DNA of 64,000 nucleotides. It comes from Leptospira stimsonii. GTDB lineage: Bacteria > Spirochaetota > Leptospiria > Leptospirales > Leptospiraceae. The notes under the pieces were generated by a model. The model did not search any database and was not told the origin of the DNA. It saw only the letters and a program-made list of their open reading frames with translations. The stretch covers positions 372,001 through 436,000 of the forward strand of contig NZ_QHCT01000003.1 of assembly GCF_003545885.1 (NCBI RefSeq), in the 5' to 3' direction. The position numbers were made by a program, and so were the translations under genes. Below are positions 27,677 to 37,837 of the stretch, piece by piece (positions within the stretch are counted from its first letter, which is position 1; the number at the start of each line of letters is the position of its first letter).

Positions 27677-28540
27677 GTGAAGTCTCTATTCTCATTCTTT
27701 TGGATCTTCTTCGTACTTTTCTTTTGTAAAAGCGAACCTTCCGTTTTATCTCTTCCGCCGATGCCTTTTTCGGAAAAGAATCTGAACTGGGACGGGAAAT
27801 CGGCTTGTGCGATCTTAGTAAACCTCAGCGCAAGAAGTAAAATCTACTTTCAAAAAGAAGAATGTTCTTATAAATCCCCGCCCGCTTCTCTTTTTCACAC
27901 GATTCTTGCGTTAAACGCTTTGGAAAGCGGCTATCTCAAAGAGGATCAATCTCTTTTTTTCTGGGATAAAACGAGACATCCTTATATCCGTTGGCAAAAG
28001 GATCAGAATCTTAAATCGGCTCTTGAGTATTCCGTTCATTGGTATTTTGCAAAACTCTGGAACGATATCGGCCCCGAAAAAGGCAAACAGCTTCTTGAAA
28101 AAGGAAACGACTTTACGAGCGCCGTTCCGATGACAAGGGCTTCCTTTTGGTTGGACGGTTCTTACACCGTATCCCCGGTTGAATTTGTGGATTATCTAAT
28201 CCGTTTGCAAGAATCGAAGCCGCCTTTTCGCAAAAAAACGATACAAACAGTCTTCGGTCTTTTGAAAAGAGAATCCGGTTCCGTCTCCAACGCGAGCGGC
28301 AATCACGATCTTCCCGGTAACTGGAACGGAACCGAAGAATACAAATCCGATTCCGCGTTTTACTATAACCAAGAAGAAGCGAACTCCTGGTTCTGGGCCC
28401 TCTTCCAAAAAGAAGGCGCGCAGTGGTTGATATTCACTCGGGTTCGCACGACGGGTCAACCCGCGGCTCCTCTGGAAGCGGCCAAACTCGCATCGAAGGT
28501 TCTTCAAGAAGAATCACTTCTGCTTTCCCCTCTTCCGTAA
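27677..28540 (+). CDS. Class D beta-lactamase-like lipoprotein with degenerate active site
   Basis: The product has 287 residues from GTG. The signal peptide ends LFFC (Cys17), suggesting a lipoprotein. The body follows class D beta-lactamases: [20 protein letters not shown], then [29 protein letters not shown] and [20 protein letters not shown]. The catalytic SxxK is SLFH (residues 71-74), so the carbamylated Lys is His. SxV reads SVH, and I find no KTG. It is probably not a beta-lactamase; a binding or sensing role is inferred. A true gene with intact length. Confidence 0.7.
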   Translation: MKSLFSFFWIFFVLFFCKSEPSVLSLPPMPFSEKNLNWDGKSACAILVNLSARSKIYFQKEECSYKSPPASLFHTILALNALESGYLKEDQSLFFWDKTRHPYIRWQKDQNLKSALEYSVHWYFAKLWNDIGPEKGKQLLEKGNDFTSAVPMTRASFWLDGSYTVSPVEFVDYLIRLQESKPPFRKKTIQTVFGLLKRESGSVSNASGNHDLPGNWNGTEEYKSDSAFYYNQEEANSWFWALFQKEGAQWLIFTRVRTTGQPAAPLEAAKLASKVLQEESLLLSPLP

Positions 28541-28757
28541 ATCGAATTTGTTAAGCGAAGTCGATTCGAGAAAAAATCCACTCTTGAAAAGACAAAAAAG
28601 TTTCACGGTTTCCGGTCCGAATCCTTCCCTTTTTTCTCTGAAGGTTTTTATCTTAAAAGCGAAAAATATCAAAGTAGAAACGTCCTCCTCCCGGCTAAAA
28701 TCTGAATGACGAATCCAGAATTCGGGAAGAAACTGCTCCCAGACGAGGATTCCCCGT

Positions 28758-30983
28758 ATGAAAAAAATATCGGTATTTTATATTTTTCTAATTTTCTCTT
28801 TTGTATTATGCCTCGCCTTCATTCTTCAGTCCGGAAAAAATCTGGAAGTCAAAAAGGAGAGTTTTCATTCTTCACAGGACGTGGAAAATCCAAAGGATAA
28901 GCAAAAAAGAACTCCGATTCAAAACGGAATAGAAAGACCTGGACTTCTCGACTTCGAATCCGTCGCTCAGATTTTTTCAGGACATCTCAAACAACCGCTT
29001 TCCCGATTACTTCTTCAATTGATCGTAATCATGCTCGCGGCGCGTTTTTTTGGGAAAGTCGCCACTCTCGTGGGACAACCCGCGGTGATCGGTGAAATTC
29101 TCGCCGGAATTCTATTAGGGCCTTCCCTGCTTGGATTGTTGTTTCCCGAAGGTTTCCTCCTTCTTTTTCCGAAAGATTCCTTGGCGACGCTTCAGATTCT
29201 CAGTCAACTGGGACTTCTCCTTTTTATGTTTGTGATCGGAATGGAACTCGATCTCAAAATTTTGAAGAATCAAGCCGAGTCAGCGATCGTGATTTCACAC
29301 TCGAGCATCATGTTTCCCTTTCTCCTCGGAGCGGGACTTGCTTATTTTATCTATATTCCTTTGGCGCCCGAGAACGTGGATTTTATCGCTTTCTGTCTTT
29401 TTATGGGAATCGGAATGAGCATCACGGCGTTTCCGGTCCTTGCAAGAATCATCTTGGAAAAAGGATGGACCAAAACCACGTTAGGCAGTCTTGCCATAAC
29501 TGCGGCCGCGGCCGATGACGTAACCGCATGGTGCGTGCTCGCGGTCGTGGTGACGATCGTCAATGCGGGATCTTTTTCTTCCGGCTTTCTTACCATTCTT
29601 ATGTCGGGCACGTATATGGTCGTGATGTGGAAGGCGATTCTTCCGCTTATGCGAAGGGCTGGAAATCTATACACGACGAAAGAATCGATGACCAAAACGA
29701 TCTCCGCATTCTTTTTTCTCTTTATCTTTATTTCCGCATGGATCACGGAGGCAATCGGCATACACGCGTTATTCGGAGCTTTTCTTGCGGGTGTCGTCAT
29801 GCCCGACAAAAAGGAACTTCGTAGCAATCTTGTGGACAAAATCGAAGATTTCAGTCTCACGGTTCTACTCCCACTCTTCTTCGCGTTTACTGGGCTCAGG
29901 ACAAAATTCGGTCTCCTTTCGAGTTCCGGCCTTTGGCCGATTTTCTTTTTGATTCTTTTTGTCGCCATCTTAGGAAAGTTAGGCGGAAGTGCGATCGCAT
30001 CCAGATTATCCGGTAAGAATTGGAAGGATTCCCTCTCCATCGGAATTCTGATGAATACAAGAGGATTGATGGAGCTGATCGTCCTCAACATCGGTTACGA
30101 CCTTGGAGTTTTATCGGAAGAAATTTTTTCCATGATGGTTCTGATGGCATTGACGACGACGATTATGACCGGACCCGCGCTTAAGATCGTAGATTGGTTT
30201 TTTTCCAAAGAGGAAACGTTTTCGCGCTACAGAGCGGGTAAGGGAATTCTAATATCCTTCGCGCAACATTCCAGAGGTCTGGAACTATTAAAGATCGCTT
30301 ATGGACTTTTTCCCGAAAAGAAAAAGGAAAGAGAAGTCACCGCCGTCCATCTTTCTCCCGATTCAAACATTTCCGAATCGCACGCCGAAAAATACGAGGC
30401 TTCCAGTTTCACTCCTTTGAAAGAACTTTCCAAGGATTTGGATATTCATCTCCAAACGATCTACAAAACCTCGACCAATATCACGAAAGATATCATTCGT
30501 ATCGTAGAAGACGGAAACTACAAACTTCTTCTCATCGGCGCCGCTCGCTCTTTTTTCTCGGACGATATTCTCGGCGGAAAAATCAGAACCATTCTCAACG
30601 AAACGAAGTGTAATACCGGAATTTTATTCTCATCCCAATTGGAAGACGTGAAGAATATCCACGTTCTTTTCGGCGCCGAAAAAGATCTGAATCTTTTACA
30701 AATCGCAAGAAGACTCGCCTCGAATTACAATTCCAAACTTTCGATCGTTGACTTAAACGGGTCCGTAGATCGGATTCCCTCGAAGATCAAACAAAGTCTC
30801 AAACGGGAGAAGGTGAAAATTCTTCAGCCGGGATCGAGCGTTTCCGACTGGAAACAGTTTGATCTCATCCTCTGCGATTTGGACATTTGGGAAAATCATC
30901 CCGAGTTTCGAGTGAACGAACTTCCGAAAGGAGGCGGTCTTCTTTTGATTCGTTCGGTGGACGGATTTTTACTGGAAGGATAG
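28758..30983 (+). CDS. CPA2-family cation/proton antiporter
   Basis: The product has 741 residues. An N-terminal signal-like helix and polar linker precede about 12 membrane segments (residues 75-480) of the KefB/NapA type: [20 protein letters not shown], the paired aspartates in [13 protein letters not shown], and [13 protein letters not shown]. The cytoplasmic C-terminal half (about 490-741) resembles a pair of universal-stress-protein-like domains rather than a TrkA-N domain. It likely exchanges Na+ or K+ for protons. Its 3' end overlaps the convergent cytochrome gene by 15 bp. Confidence 0.85.
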   Translation: MKKISVFYIFLIFSFVLCLAFILQSGKNLEVKKESFHSSQDVENPKDKQKRTPIQNGIERPGLLDFESVAQIFSGHLKQPLSRLLLQLIVIMLAARFFGKVATLVGQPAVIGEILAGILLGPSLLGLLFPEGFLLLFPKDSLATLQILSQLGLLLFMFVIGMELDLKILKNQAESAIVISHSSIMFPFLLGAGLAYFIYIPLAPENVDFIAFCLFMGIGMSITAFPVLARIILEKGWTKTTLGSLAITAAAADDVTAWCVLAVVVTIVNAGSFSSGFLTILMSGTYMVVMWKAILPLMRRAGNLYTTKESMTKTISAFFFLFIFISAWITEAIGIHALFGAFLAGVVMPDKKELRSNLVDKIEDFSLTVLLPLFFAFTGLRTKFGLLSSSGLWPIFFLILFVAILGKLGGSAIASRLSGKNWKDSLSIGILMNTRGLMELIVLNIGYDLGVLSEEIFSMMVLMALTTTIMTGPALKIVDWFFSKEETFSRYRAGKGILISFAQHSRGLELLKIAYGLFPEKKKEREVTAVHLSPDSNISESHAEKYEASSFTPLKELSKDLDIHLQTIYKTSTNITKDIIRIVEDGNYKLLLIGAARSFFSDDILGGKIRTILNETKCNTGILFSSQLEDVKNIHVLFGAEKDLNLLQIARRLASNYNSKLSIVDLNGSVDRIPSKIKQSLKREKVKILQPGSSVSDWKQFDLILCDLDIWENHPEFRVNELPKGGGLLLIRSVDGFLLEG

Positions 30984-32315
30984 TCGATCCATGGTTTTTT
31001 CGTGTTCAAAGAGCACATAACGCGTATTCTTTACCTTTCGCAAAGCATCCAAAAGTTGAAGTTCTTCCGGACCGGAAATCAGATATTTCTTTCTTTGATC
31101 GTAGTTATCCTGAAACATTCTCGCATAAAACTCGTCTGGTTCGACGATCGCCTGAAATCGAATTTTGTCTCCCTTCTTCCACTCGGACCGGTCGATATCA
31201 GCCGTTAAAACGGCTTCTTCTCCTGGCGCGAGCCTTGTATCTTCGAATTCCGTTTCCAGATCGATATCCGTCACTCGCCCGATCGTTTTTTCCGAAAGAG
31301 AGCGATACACGTTTCCGTTCCGAATCCAGGTCACGGAAAGAAACAATTTGGGTACGGAATACGTAGGAAACTTATGACCTGCGCCCGTATTTTTTAAAGA
31401 AGCGAGAACGACGATTCTTTCTTTTTCCAATTTGACTTCGAACGAAGAACCGATCGCTTTTTTTGTCGTCTCAGGATCGTGTATCCCCTTCCAATCGTGG
31501 GACCGATTTTCCATATGACAATTTTGGCATGTGATTCCCTTGGTTGCGTATTCGCTTTTCTTCCATTCGGTGAACGTCTCCATCAAACGTTTGCCATTGA
31601 GTCGTTTTCCCGTCTCGGGTGACTCGTGGCAGGGCGCGCAAAATTCGGACGTTTCAAATTCATTTCGGATCACATAACCACCGTGAGGTGAAGATCGATG
31701 CTGATCGATACCCGAGCGAGGAGGTGGTCCGTATCGAACGTGTTTTCTCACGTGGCAGGGCGCGCAAAATTCGGACGTTTCAAATTCATTTCGGATCACA
31801 TAACCACCGTGAGGTGAAGATCGATGCTGATCGATACCCGAGCGAGGAGGTGGTCCGTATCGAACGTGTTTTCTCACGTGACAGGAAGCGCAAAGGATTC
31901 CCCTTTCCTCCTTTCCTTTACTCAGATAGGAAGTGATTTCTTCGGAAGGTTTCGATATTGCAAATTTCGATTCTTTAAAATACGCTTGAGTTTCGGCTAA
32001 CGGAGAATGACAAGAGAAACAATCCTCTGCTTTTTCCACTCCAAGACGTTTTAACTGCCATTGCAGACCCGCACCTCCCGCTTTCGAATGAAAACTCTCG
32101 TTCCATTTTTCAAATTGTTCCCTGTGGCAGGTTCCACAATCTTCCGGGTCGAGACTTTTTTCCGACTCTCCATAAAGAGAAGGCGCCTTTCCTTGCAAGG
32201 CGATCGGTGTGGACCAGTGCGATTCTAAAAACGTCTTTTCGCAATTTCCTAAACAAAAAAAGAGAAGCCAGATCACTCCGACTTCATTTTGAATTTTAAG
32301 AAGAATGGAAATCAA
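30969..32315 (-). CDS. Multiheme c-type cytochrome lipoprotein (hexaheme)
   Basis: About 448 residues. Heme motifs in order: CGTCH, CFSCH, CASCH, CAPCH, CAPCH, CQNCH. The fourth and fifth lie in a 42-residue exact duplication. The N-terminal segment ends LGNC, a lipobox. The first part resembles cytochrome c554; the last 170 residues are a beta-rich domain containing [11 protein letters not shown] 32315 gives a 4-bp TTGA overlap with the upstream rhodanese gene; TTG 32324 is possible. It likely carries electrons in the periplasm for its operon. Confidence 0.85.
   Translation of the reverse strand: MISILLKIQNEVGVIWLLFFCLGNCEKTFLESHWSTPIALQGKAPSLYGESEKSLDPEDCGTCHREQFEKWNESFHSKAGGAGLQWQLKRLGVEKAEDCFSCHSPLAETQAYFKESKFAISKPSEEITSYLSKGKEERGILCASCHVRKHVRYGPPPRSGIDQHRSSPHGGYVIRNEFETSEFCAPCHVRKHVRYGPPPRSGIDQHRSSPHGGYVIRNEFETSEFCAPCHESPETGKRLNGKRLMETFTEWKKSEYATKGITCQNCHMENRSHDWKGIHDPETTKKAIGSSFEVKLEKERIVVLASLKNTGAGHKFPTYSVPKLFLSVTWIRNGNVYRSLSEKTIGRVTDIDLETEFEDTRLAPGEEAVLTADIDRSEWKKGDKIRFQAIVEPDEFYARMFQDNYDQRKKYLISGPEELQLLDALRKVKNTRYVLFEHEKTMDRLSFQ
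31626..31877 (+). repeat. Exact 126-bp in-frame tandem duplication within the cytochrome gene
   Basis: 31626-31751 and 31752-31877 read as identical. Each encodes 42 residues, including one CAPCH heme motif and [13 protein letters not shown]. The frame is preserved, so one heme site has been added. Lack of divergence means either a very recent event or an assembly artefact. Confidence 0.95.
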
Positions 32316-33754
32316 CCGCCGCAAGCGTTGCCGCCTCCTCCCCCCCCGCCGCCAGAACTACCTCCGGAGCCGCTTCCGCTACTGCCACTCGTGTTGCTCA
32401 AATACGATTTATCCTCGTCGATCAATTGATTGGAACTTCGGGAAAAAGCTTGAGCGGTAGTAAAACTCGATTTCGCAACGTTCGTATCCGGATTGGCGGT
32501 GAGATTGTCCGTAAGGATACTCAGATTTGTTTTCCAAGGAGAAACCGCCGGGAGATTGGACCATTTCAGATCATCGCTGATCGCACGATTGTCCGTCGCG
32601 AGCGATCCCCATTCGACCCAAGAACCGTCGTAATAGCGCGTTGGAATTCCGAGGATGGCAACGGAAGCAAAGCCGGTTACCGTTGAACGCACGTTAGTTC
32701 TACAATAGGTGATAATCGTCTGACCGGACACGAACCCCGCCGCAGAAAACAAGTTCAGAATCTGTGCCTTTGTCTTAAATTGAACCGTAATATTCGTATC
32801 TTCTAATAGATTGGCAAATGGAATATTGACTGCTCCTTTGATATGACCTTCGATCCCGGTAACACAAGGCGGGGTCGCACAGGTTTTTCCGCTTGGCCCC
32901 GTTGTACTGGATGCGGTTCCCGTATATTCCGCGACGGACCGCGCGTCCAAAAAGAAAACTCCTTTGACTGGAACGGGAGTGACCTTCAAAAAGTTAGAGT
33001 TCCCATTTTTTAAAATATGAATCACATCACCCAAAGTCGCCTGCAGAATTGTATTGTCCGTAAGCAGGGATTGAACACCCTTTCCTCCCGCGGGATTTAG
33101 AGGAGAAAGAAAAAGAGTCGTAAATAGATTCCCTTGTGAAGCGTGATAAGAAACGGCTCCATTCAAGATTGCTAAACTCTTTGCGGGAGCACCCCAGTAA
33201 CGAAGAGCATACCATCCTCTCAAAGCCTGTTGCAGATTCGCCGTAGTAGGAGTGTCCGCGGAAAAGACAACAAGATCGTTCTGAAGATCGATACCGTATT
33301 TTTTTAAGAATCCGTCGATTTGTGAACCTTGTGGAACCATCGTTTCCGTATCGATCACCCCGTTGTTTCGAGTTTGTCCGAACGTCGTATCCGCATCGGT
33401 TAACAAGTGCACATACACTCCGCTACCCGTTTTTGGAAACACGTATTGTCCGGACGGTGTCCCCGTTTGAACCTGAAAGATAAATAGTTTTCCGTAAATC
33501 CCGAGCGGTTTTCGATTCGGCCAATCTTGAACCCAAGAGTTGAGCTTGGAATAAGTAATCAAACCGAAATTATTCTGATTATAATCGTCCGCCGAAGCGT
33601 TTGCGATTTCTTCGGCCGAATTGATCTTTATGATCAAAGGAAGGCGAATCTTAAACGCGGCCGGAATAAAATCGTAATTGCCGGATTTGTTCCCGCAACT
33701 CCAGACAAAACCGAAGATTAATAATGAAAAAAGAATGAGTTTTGTATATTTCAT
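32312..33754 (-). CDS. Rhodanese-domain lipoprotein 2
   Basis: About 480 residues from ATG 33754 (AGGAG upstream). The signal peptide ends FVWSC, suggesting lipidation. Two rhodanese-like halves: the first has no catalytic Cys (NDLVVFSAD, LRYWGAPAKSLAILNGAV); the second has VFFLDARSVAEY, GHIKGAVNIPF and active-site loop TYCRTNVRS. The C-terminus is a Ser/Gly tract ending GGGGNACGG. It would transfer sulfane sulfur outside the cytoplasm. It is a paralogue of the gene at 35266-36696 and is followed by the cytochrome gene with 4-bp overlap. Confidence 0.85.
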   Translation of the reverse strand: MKYTKLILFSLLIFGFVWSCGNKSGNYDFIPAAFKIRLPLIIKINSAEEIANASADDYNQNNFGLITYSKLNSWVQDWPNRKPLGIYGKLFIFQVQTGTPSGQYVFPKTGSGVYVHLLTDADTTFGQTRNNGVIDTETMVPQGSQIDGFLKKYGIDLQNDLVVFSADTPTTANLQQALRGWYALRYWGAPAKSLAILNGAVSYHASQGNLFTTLFLSPLNPAGGKGVQSLLTDNTILQATLGDVIHILKNGNSNFLKVTPVPVKGVFFLDARSVAEYTGTASSTTGPSGKTCATPPCVTGIEGHIKGAVNIPFANLLEDTNITVQFKTKAQILNLFSAAGFVSGQTIITYCRTNVRSTVTGFASVAILGIPTRYYDGSWVEWGSLATDNRAISDDLKWSNLPAVSPWKTNLSILTDNLTANPDTNVAKSSFTTAQAFSRSSNQLIDEDKSYLSNTSGSSGSGSGGSSGGGGGGGGNACGG

Positions 33755-33767
33755 CTGTGTTCTACTC

Positions 33768-34718
33768 CTAAAGGTTAAACGGAAAGTTAACGATAAAACC
33801 GATCGTCTGCAACTTAGCGGTGTTATATCCCGCGTACGTCTGAGAATAATAAAGGTTATAAAAATTCCCGTAGGAATCGGTAAAACCGAGAGAGGCTTCC
33901 ACGTTATGATAGTCTTCCCGTCTTCCCCAAGCAGGGCGTTCCTTTTGAACCCAAAGATCATAGAGATTGACCCCGGGAATCGTATCTGGAACCGTTAGGT
34001 TGAGATAGTTCAACGGAGGAGCTTGTCTGGGATCCGCAAACGCATAACCTCCTTGCCCTTTTTGTCCTCGTGCTCCGATCGTAAAAAAGAAACTTTCAAA
34101 AAATCTTAAGTAGAGTCCGGAGTAATAAAGAATATCGTCCGGAACTGGATTCTCCCTTCTTCGATAGCTGAGTTCTCCCAGAGCGCCTATGCCGTAGAAA
34201 TCAAAATCCTTTGCGAGATATAAATTAGCTTCCCCTCCGTTCGCACCGTCCCCTAAGGATTGCGGGTTTCGGTCATAGTCTCCCTTTTTGATGGCGCCCG
34301 CTCTCACAGAGATTGTGGGAATCCACCACTTGTCGTAATCGAATTCGTCGAGAATCTTATAACGAATCCCGATTCTCGTATCGAGATAACCGTATTTATC
34401 CGGGCTTTCGGGAATCTGCATAAGACCTCCATAACGGTCTACTAATTTAGCTCTCCCTAATTTACCGAATCCGGTTCCGAAATCGACCGTAAGACGATCC
34501 GTAATTCCATATTCCAAAACGATATTTCCGGTACTAATTCTGATATTGTCGTCGTAATTCGCCTTCGTATTGGCAAGATATGCAGAATCGTATTCCGAAT
34601 GAATAAAAACGGTCCTCACCCACAATTGTCTCTGATACGGGGACCACGCCTGCTGGGCTTGAATTCCGAACGCGGTAAAAAATAATAAACCGCATAGAAT
34701 TCTGATTCTATGTTTCAT
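33768..34718 (-). CDS. Outer-membrane beta-barrel protein
   Basis: The 316-residue product has a signal peptide (about 1-21, ending IQAQ). Many alternating amphipathic strands with aromatic ends follow (NIVLEYGITDRLTVDFGTGF, YGYLDTRIGIRYKIL), closing with TIGFIVNFPFNL, a barrel-type terminal strand. No family name. It lies between the two rhodanese lipoprotein genes, 13 bp from the downstream one, so it may admit their substrate or anchor the complex at the outer membrane (inference). Confidence 0.75.
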   Translation of the reverse strand: MKHRIRILCGLLFFTAFGIQAQQAWSPYQRQLWVRTVFIHSEYDSAYLANTKANYDDNIRISTGNIVLEYGITDRLTVDFGTGFGKLGRAKLVDRYGGLMQIPESPDKYGYLDTRIGIRYKILDEFDYDKWWIPTISVRAGAIKKGDYDRNPQSLGDGANGGEANLYLAKDFDFYGIGALGELSYRRRENPVPDDILYYSGLYLRFFESFFFTIGARGQKGQGGYAFADPRQAPPLNYLNLTVPDTIPGVNLYDLWVQKERPAWGRREDYHNVEASLGFTDSYGNFYNLYYSQTYAGYNTAKLQTIGFIVNFPFNL

Positions 34719-34803
34719 GATATATACCTAATATTCTAAATTCTTTAATTTATAAGAATCGGGTGTATTAACCCCGAATTCATCGACTTCGAAAAAGAAA
34801 GGA

Positions 34804-35172
34804 CTATTCCTTTTTGTCTTCGAGCTTTACGTTAAATCGAACGCTCACGAAGTATTCAAGAGAATCCAACTGTTCGGGCGTCAATTTACCTGCGAATTCT
34901 TCAAGATTGATCCTCTGTTTTTCGCTGTTGGGCAAAGAACCTTGTAGGTATTCAAGGCGGATCTTTTGAGCCGATACTTTAGCCGGATCTGCGGTTGCCG
35001 TGATTTCTATTTCACGATTGTAAACTGATTTACCCAGATGATATTTTTCGCGGTCTTTTCCTTTAGGAATCTGAGCGACTCCACCTCCGCTAAATCCTCC
35101 CGAAGCAAAGGAAGGAAAAACAAAAAGACCAAATAGATTGATAAGAATGCCGAATATAAGAGTTCGTCTCAC
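34804..35172 (-). CDS. Small secreted protein of the rhodanese operon
   Basis: The product has 122 residues from GTG 35172 with GGAG 8 bp upstream. The signal peptide ends about residue 23 (PSFA), followed by a Gly/Ser patch (GGFSGGG) and a charged region containing YHLGKSVYN and KLTPEQLDSLEYFVSVRFNV. There is no cysteine in the mature part, so no heme or disulfide. The spacing of the HLGK motif and terminal helix recalls small cytochrome-associated periplasmic proteins, but no family is claimed. Confidence 0.6.
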   Translation of the reverse strand: MRRTLIFGILINLFGLFVFPSFASGGFSGGGVAQIPKGKDREKYHLGKSVYNREIEITATADPAKVSAQKIRLEYLQGSLPNSEKQRINLEEFAGKLTPEQLDSLEYFVSVRFNVKLEDKKE

Positions 35173-35265
35173 TGCAACTTCTCCGAAATGTATTTATTAA
35201 AAAGTGTAAAAAACGTCGCGCCGTGAAGCCGCGACGTTTCAAAAAAGATTCTTCGTTATTCCATT

Positions 35266-36696
35266 CTACTGAATCTTATAATTCCAATCGTCAATGAGCG
35301 TCTGACGCGAAGTAGTCGCGTTCGGATTGATGACGGTTTTGTAGTTTGCGGCGTTGGCGGCGTTGAACGTCGGTCCGCCTCCTGCGCCTCCCGTACTCAC
35401 AGTTAGATCCGCAGTATCCGTCGCAAAAGGAGATCCGGAAGGAAGTGTTCTTTTCGTCGGATCGGGATGGTTTGCGGAGAGTCCGTTCCATTCGATAAAG
35501 GAATTTTCATAGAACACCGTTGGTCTTCCCAGAATTACGAAAGTGGAAAGTCCTGTGACCATCGATCTCGCGTTCGTTCTGCAATAATGAAGATACGTTT
35601 GCCCTTGCTGATAACCGCTCACGGAACCGTTTTCTGCATGCCCCCATCCGGCAGGATTGGACCAAAGAGCCGCGATCGTCGCCTTCGATTTAAATCGGCC
35701 CGTGGTTTGATCAACTACTTGTAACCAAGGAGCAAAGAACGCGCCTTTCAAATGTCCTTCGGTGAGCGCTTTTTTCGCCGCTTCTACCTCGGCGGCGTTA
35801 GTTCCGTCGGCGGTTCCAACAAACTCGCGTTCGGTGGAAGTAGTGTTGTGTCTCGCATCGGCAATAAAAACGGAAGAAGTCAGACCGGTCACTCCGTGAG
35901 AATTCGGATTTCTAACGATCTTGATGACGTTCTCTACCGGCTGAACGAGCACGGAGTTGTCCACAGTACGCAGATTTTTTACGGAATACGTTCCGTCGTT
36001 CGGAGGAGAACTTTCCGTGCCGGAAGCGGTCAAGTCCGACGCGGAGAATTGTGTGTTGATCGGTCCGTCTAAGACAGCGACGTGTTTCGAATCCGCTCCC
36101 CAATATCTAAGCCAATACAAACCTCTACCCAGGGTTTGGTAGTTTCCGCCCTTTGGAGACGCCGAAGTACCCGCACCGGAATCCGCACCCGCCGCAAAAA
36201 CCACGAGATCTTTTGAAAGATCGATCCGATAGAGTTTCAAAAACGCATCCGTTCTGGCTCCATCCGGAAGACCTGTTTGGACGTTTTCAAAGAGACCGTT
36301 GTTTCTTTTTTGTCTGAAGTTGATATCGGTTCCGCCACCGTTTGGCCAAGAATAAACATAAACTCCGCTGGTCGGTTTGATAAACTCCTGACCTGCGGTG
36401 CCTACATTGGATTGAAGAATGATTAGATTCCCCGTGATCGATGCAGGTTTCTGCGTCGCCCAATCCGATCGCCAACGGTTGATCGTCGTGGCGGTTACGA
36501 GACCGAATTCGTTATTATCATAGTTATCATTGGATTCCACAGCGAGTTCTGCGGCAGTATTGACCTTAACTCCGTTGGCAATGATTCCGGCGATCGCGAG
36601 AAGAAGTGTATCGTCTTTTTTTTCCGATGGTTTGCAGGTTCCCAGAAACCCCGCAAGAGCCAGCACAATTCCAAATTTACCAAGTTTGCGTTTCAT
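35266..36696 (-). CDS. Rhodanese-domain lipoprotein 1
   Basis: About 476 residues from ATG 36696 (AAGGAA upstream). The signal peptide ends FLGTC, suggesting lipidation. It has the same plan as its paralogue at 32312-33754: an N-terminal block with DNNEFGLVTATTINRW, a Cys-less first rhodanese half (KDLVVFAAGAD, LRYWGADSKHVAVLDG), and a second half with VFIADARHNTTSTEREFVG, GHLKGAFFAPWL and loop HYCRTNARSMVTG. It is likely first in a five-gene operon running to the cytochrome. A large inverted repeat lies upstream. Confidence 0.85.
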   Translation of the reverse strand: MKRKLGKFGIVLALAGFLGTCKPSEKKDDTLLLAIAGIIANGVKVNTAAELAVESNDNYDNNEFGLVTATTINRWRSDWATQKPASITGNLIILQSNVGTAGQEFIKPTSGVYVYSWPNGGGTDINFRQKRNNGLFENVQTGLPDGARTDAFLKLYRIDLSKDLVVFAAGADSGAGTSASPKGGNYQTLGRGLYWLRYWGADSKHVAVLDGPINTQFSASDLTASGTESSPPNDGTYSVKNLRTVDNSVLVQPVENVIKIVRNPNSHGVTGLTSSVFIADARHNTTSTEREFVGTADGTNAAEVEAAKKALTEGHLKGAFFAPWLQVVDQTTGRFKSKATIAALWSNPAGWGHAENGSVSGYQQGQTYLHYCRTNARSMVTGLSTFVILGRPTVFYENSFIEWNGLSANHPDPTKRTLPSGSPFATDTADLTVSTGGAGGGPTFNAANAANYKTVINPNATTSRQTLIDDWNYKIQ

Positions 36697-36866
36697 GGTG
36701 TTTTTCCTTACGTTTGTTTCCTTCCAGCGGGGTTTCATTCCCAAAAGGAAGTTTTTCCAACATTCGAAGCGGAGGTTTGAAATTCCAATAGTTTTCTGCT
36801 TTAACAGATTAATTATTTACTATATTAAACACACCTTTTTACAATTTGCTAAATATATTTCCGGAC

Positions 36867-36898
36867 ATTTCGCTTAACGTCTAACGTTAATGCGAAAT
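36867..36898. promoter_or_regulatory. Large inverted repeat, candidate operator of the rhodanese operon
   Basis: ATTTCGCTTAACGT (36867-36880) faces ACGTTAATGCGAAAT (36884-36898) across CTA; arms match except for one inserted base. It lies about 170 bp upstream of the rhodanese lipoprotein 1 ATG, beyond the stop of the XRE-cupin gene. No T-run follows, so an operator is more likely than a terminator. Related half-sites occur at 37786-37798 and 42315-42373. Confidence 0.55.
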
Positions 36899-36947
36899 TG
36901 TTTAAACCGAACTGATTTATAATTTGATAGCTTTAGGGAAGAAGGAG

Positions 36948-36976
36948 AAATTTGGATCCGCGAGGGATCCAAATTT
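36948..36976 (-). terminator. Stem-loop after the XRE-cupin gene
   Basis: AAATTTGGATCC (36948-36959) and GGATCCAAATTT (36965-36976) form a perfect 12-bp stem with a 5-nt loop, starting at the stop codon of the regulator. The A+T outer stem can provide the U-rich side. It should separate the regulator from the rhodanese operon. Confidence 0.6.
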
Positions 36977-37584
36977 TATAGATTTACGGAAGAACTGATC
37001 CAAAACAGAAGAGCTTTGGAGGAAGATGGATTGAAAATTTCCTGCAGATCTTGAGCGAGAAAGACGGCGGTATCTCCGGGTGAGAGAAGATTCTTCTTTC
37101 CTCCGAAAACGAGCCCGATCTCCCCGTTTACCAAAGAAACCGTCTGCGATTTTTGTTTTTGAAACCAGATCGGCAGGGGAAAACTTCCCTGGGACAATTC
37201 TACTTCCAAAAACTCGAGGTGATTTTCCGAATCTCTGTACAATACGCGCGCGCTCAGTCGTTCTTTATGAAGAGTCAAAAGCTTGGATTCTTCTTTGCGA
37301 AGGATTTTAGGACTGTGCATCGAAACGTCGGGTAAAAATTCCGCGACCTGGGTTCGCAGAGCCTTGGACAATTTCCAAAGAATCGCGATGCTCGGGGTTG
37401 TCTTACCCGTCTCGATCAACCCCAGCATTCCCCGACTGACTTGTGCGATCTGGGCGACTTTCTCCATAGACAGACCTAACTCCAACCTTCGCTTTCGAAT
37501 CTTATCTCCGAGAAAACTGGTCAAAAAATCATCGGGAACTTTTTCCGAAGAAGTCGTATCTGAATTATCTACACTGCGAGCCAT
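36976..37584 (-). CDS. XRE-family regulator with C-terminal cupin domain
   Basis: About 202 residues from ATG 37584; an in-frame TTG at 37656 would add 24. The HTH lies at about residues 25-80 (IRKRRLELGLSMEKVAQIA, SRGMLGLIETGKTTPSIAIL). A beta-rich C-terminal half (LEFLEVELSQGSFPLPIWF, LVNGEIGLVFGGKKNLLSPG) is a cupin sensor domain. Such regulators sense small ligands for catabolic or stress genes. It sits directly upstream of the rhodanese operon on the same strand. Confidence 0.82.
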   Translation of the reverse strand: MARSVDNSDTTSSEKVPDDFLTSFLGDKIRKRRLELGLSMEKVAQIAQVSRGMLGLIETGKTTPSIAILWKLSKALRTQVAEFLPDVSMHSPKILRKEESKLLTLHKERLSARVLYRDSENHLEFLEVELSQGSFPLPIWFQKQKSQTVSLVNGEIGLVFGGKKNLLSPGDTAVFLAQDLQEIFNPSSSKALLFWISSSVNL

Positions 37585-37758
37585 AATTGTTTGCAAAGGA
37601 AGCCACCTCTTTTCTCGTTTCGTTCGATCTCGCTTTGAAATTTCGCATCGCTCCAACCCTTAAAAAAAACCCGGGAATCCCGGGGTAGAAAAGGGTCTTT
37701 TTCAGAGAAAGTTAGAGTTAGGACGGATCCACTAAAGAACCCGCCAAGCAGAGAATTC

Positions 37759-37798
37759 TTCTAATATATTAGAAAGTCAATAGGTATTTCAATATAAC
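37759..37798. promoter_or_regulatory. Palindrome and half-site upstream of the XRE-cupin gene
   Basis: TTCTAATATATTAGAA (37759-37774) is a perfect 16-bp palindrome. ATTTCAATATAAC (37786-37798) matches the arm ATTTCGTTATAAC found at 42361-42373 (reverse strand) at 11 of 13 positions. Both lie between the regulator and the divergent upstream region, consistent with autoregulation. The palindrome is A+T-rich and could be chance. Confidence 0.4.
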
Positions 37799-37837
37799 AT
37801 ACAAGTTAGATTTATATAGTGGAATTATTGCTAAAAA

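Noticed and set aside
29351..30091. 246-codon minus-strand frame inside the antiporter gene
   Set aside because: Antisense shadow of membrane-helix codons; no independent evidence.
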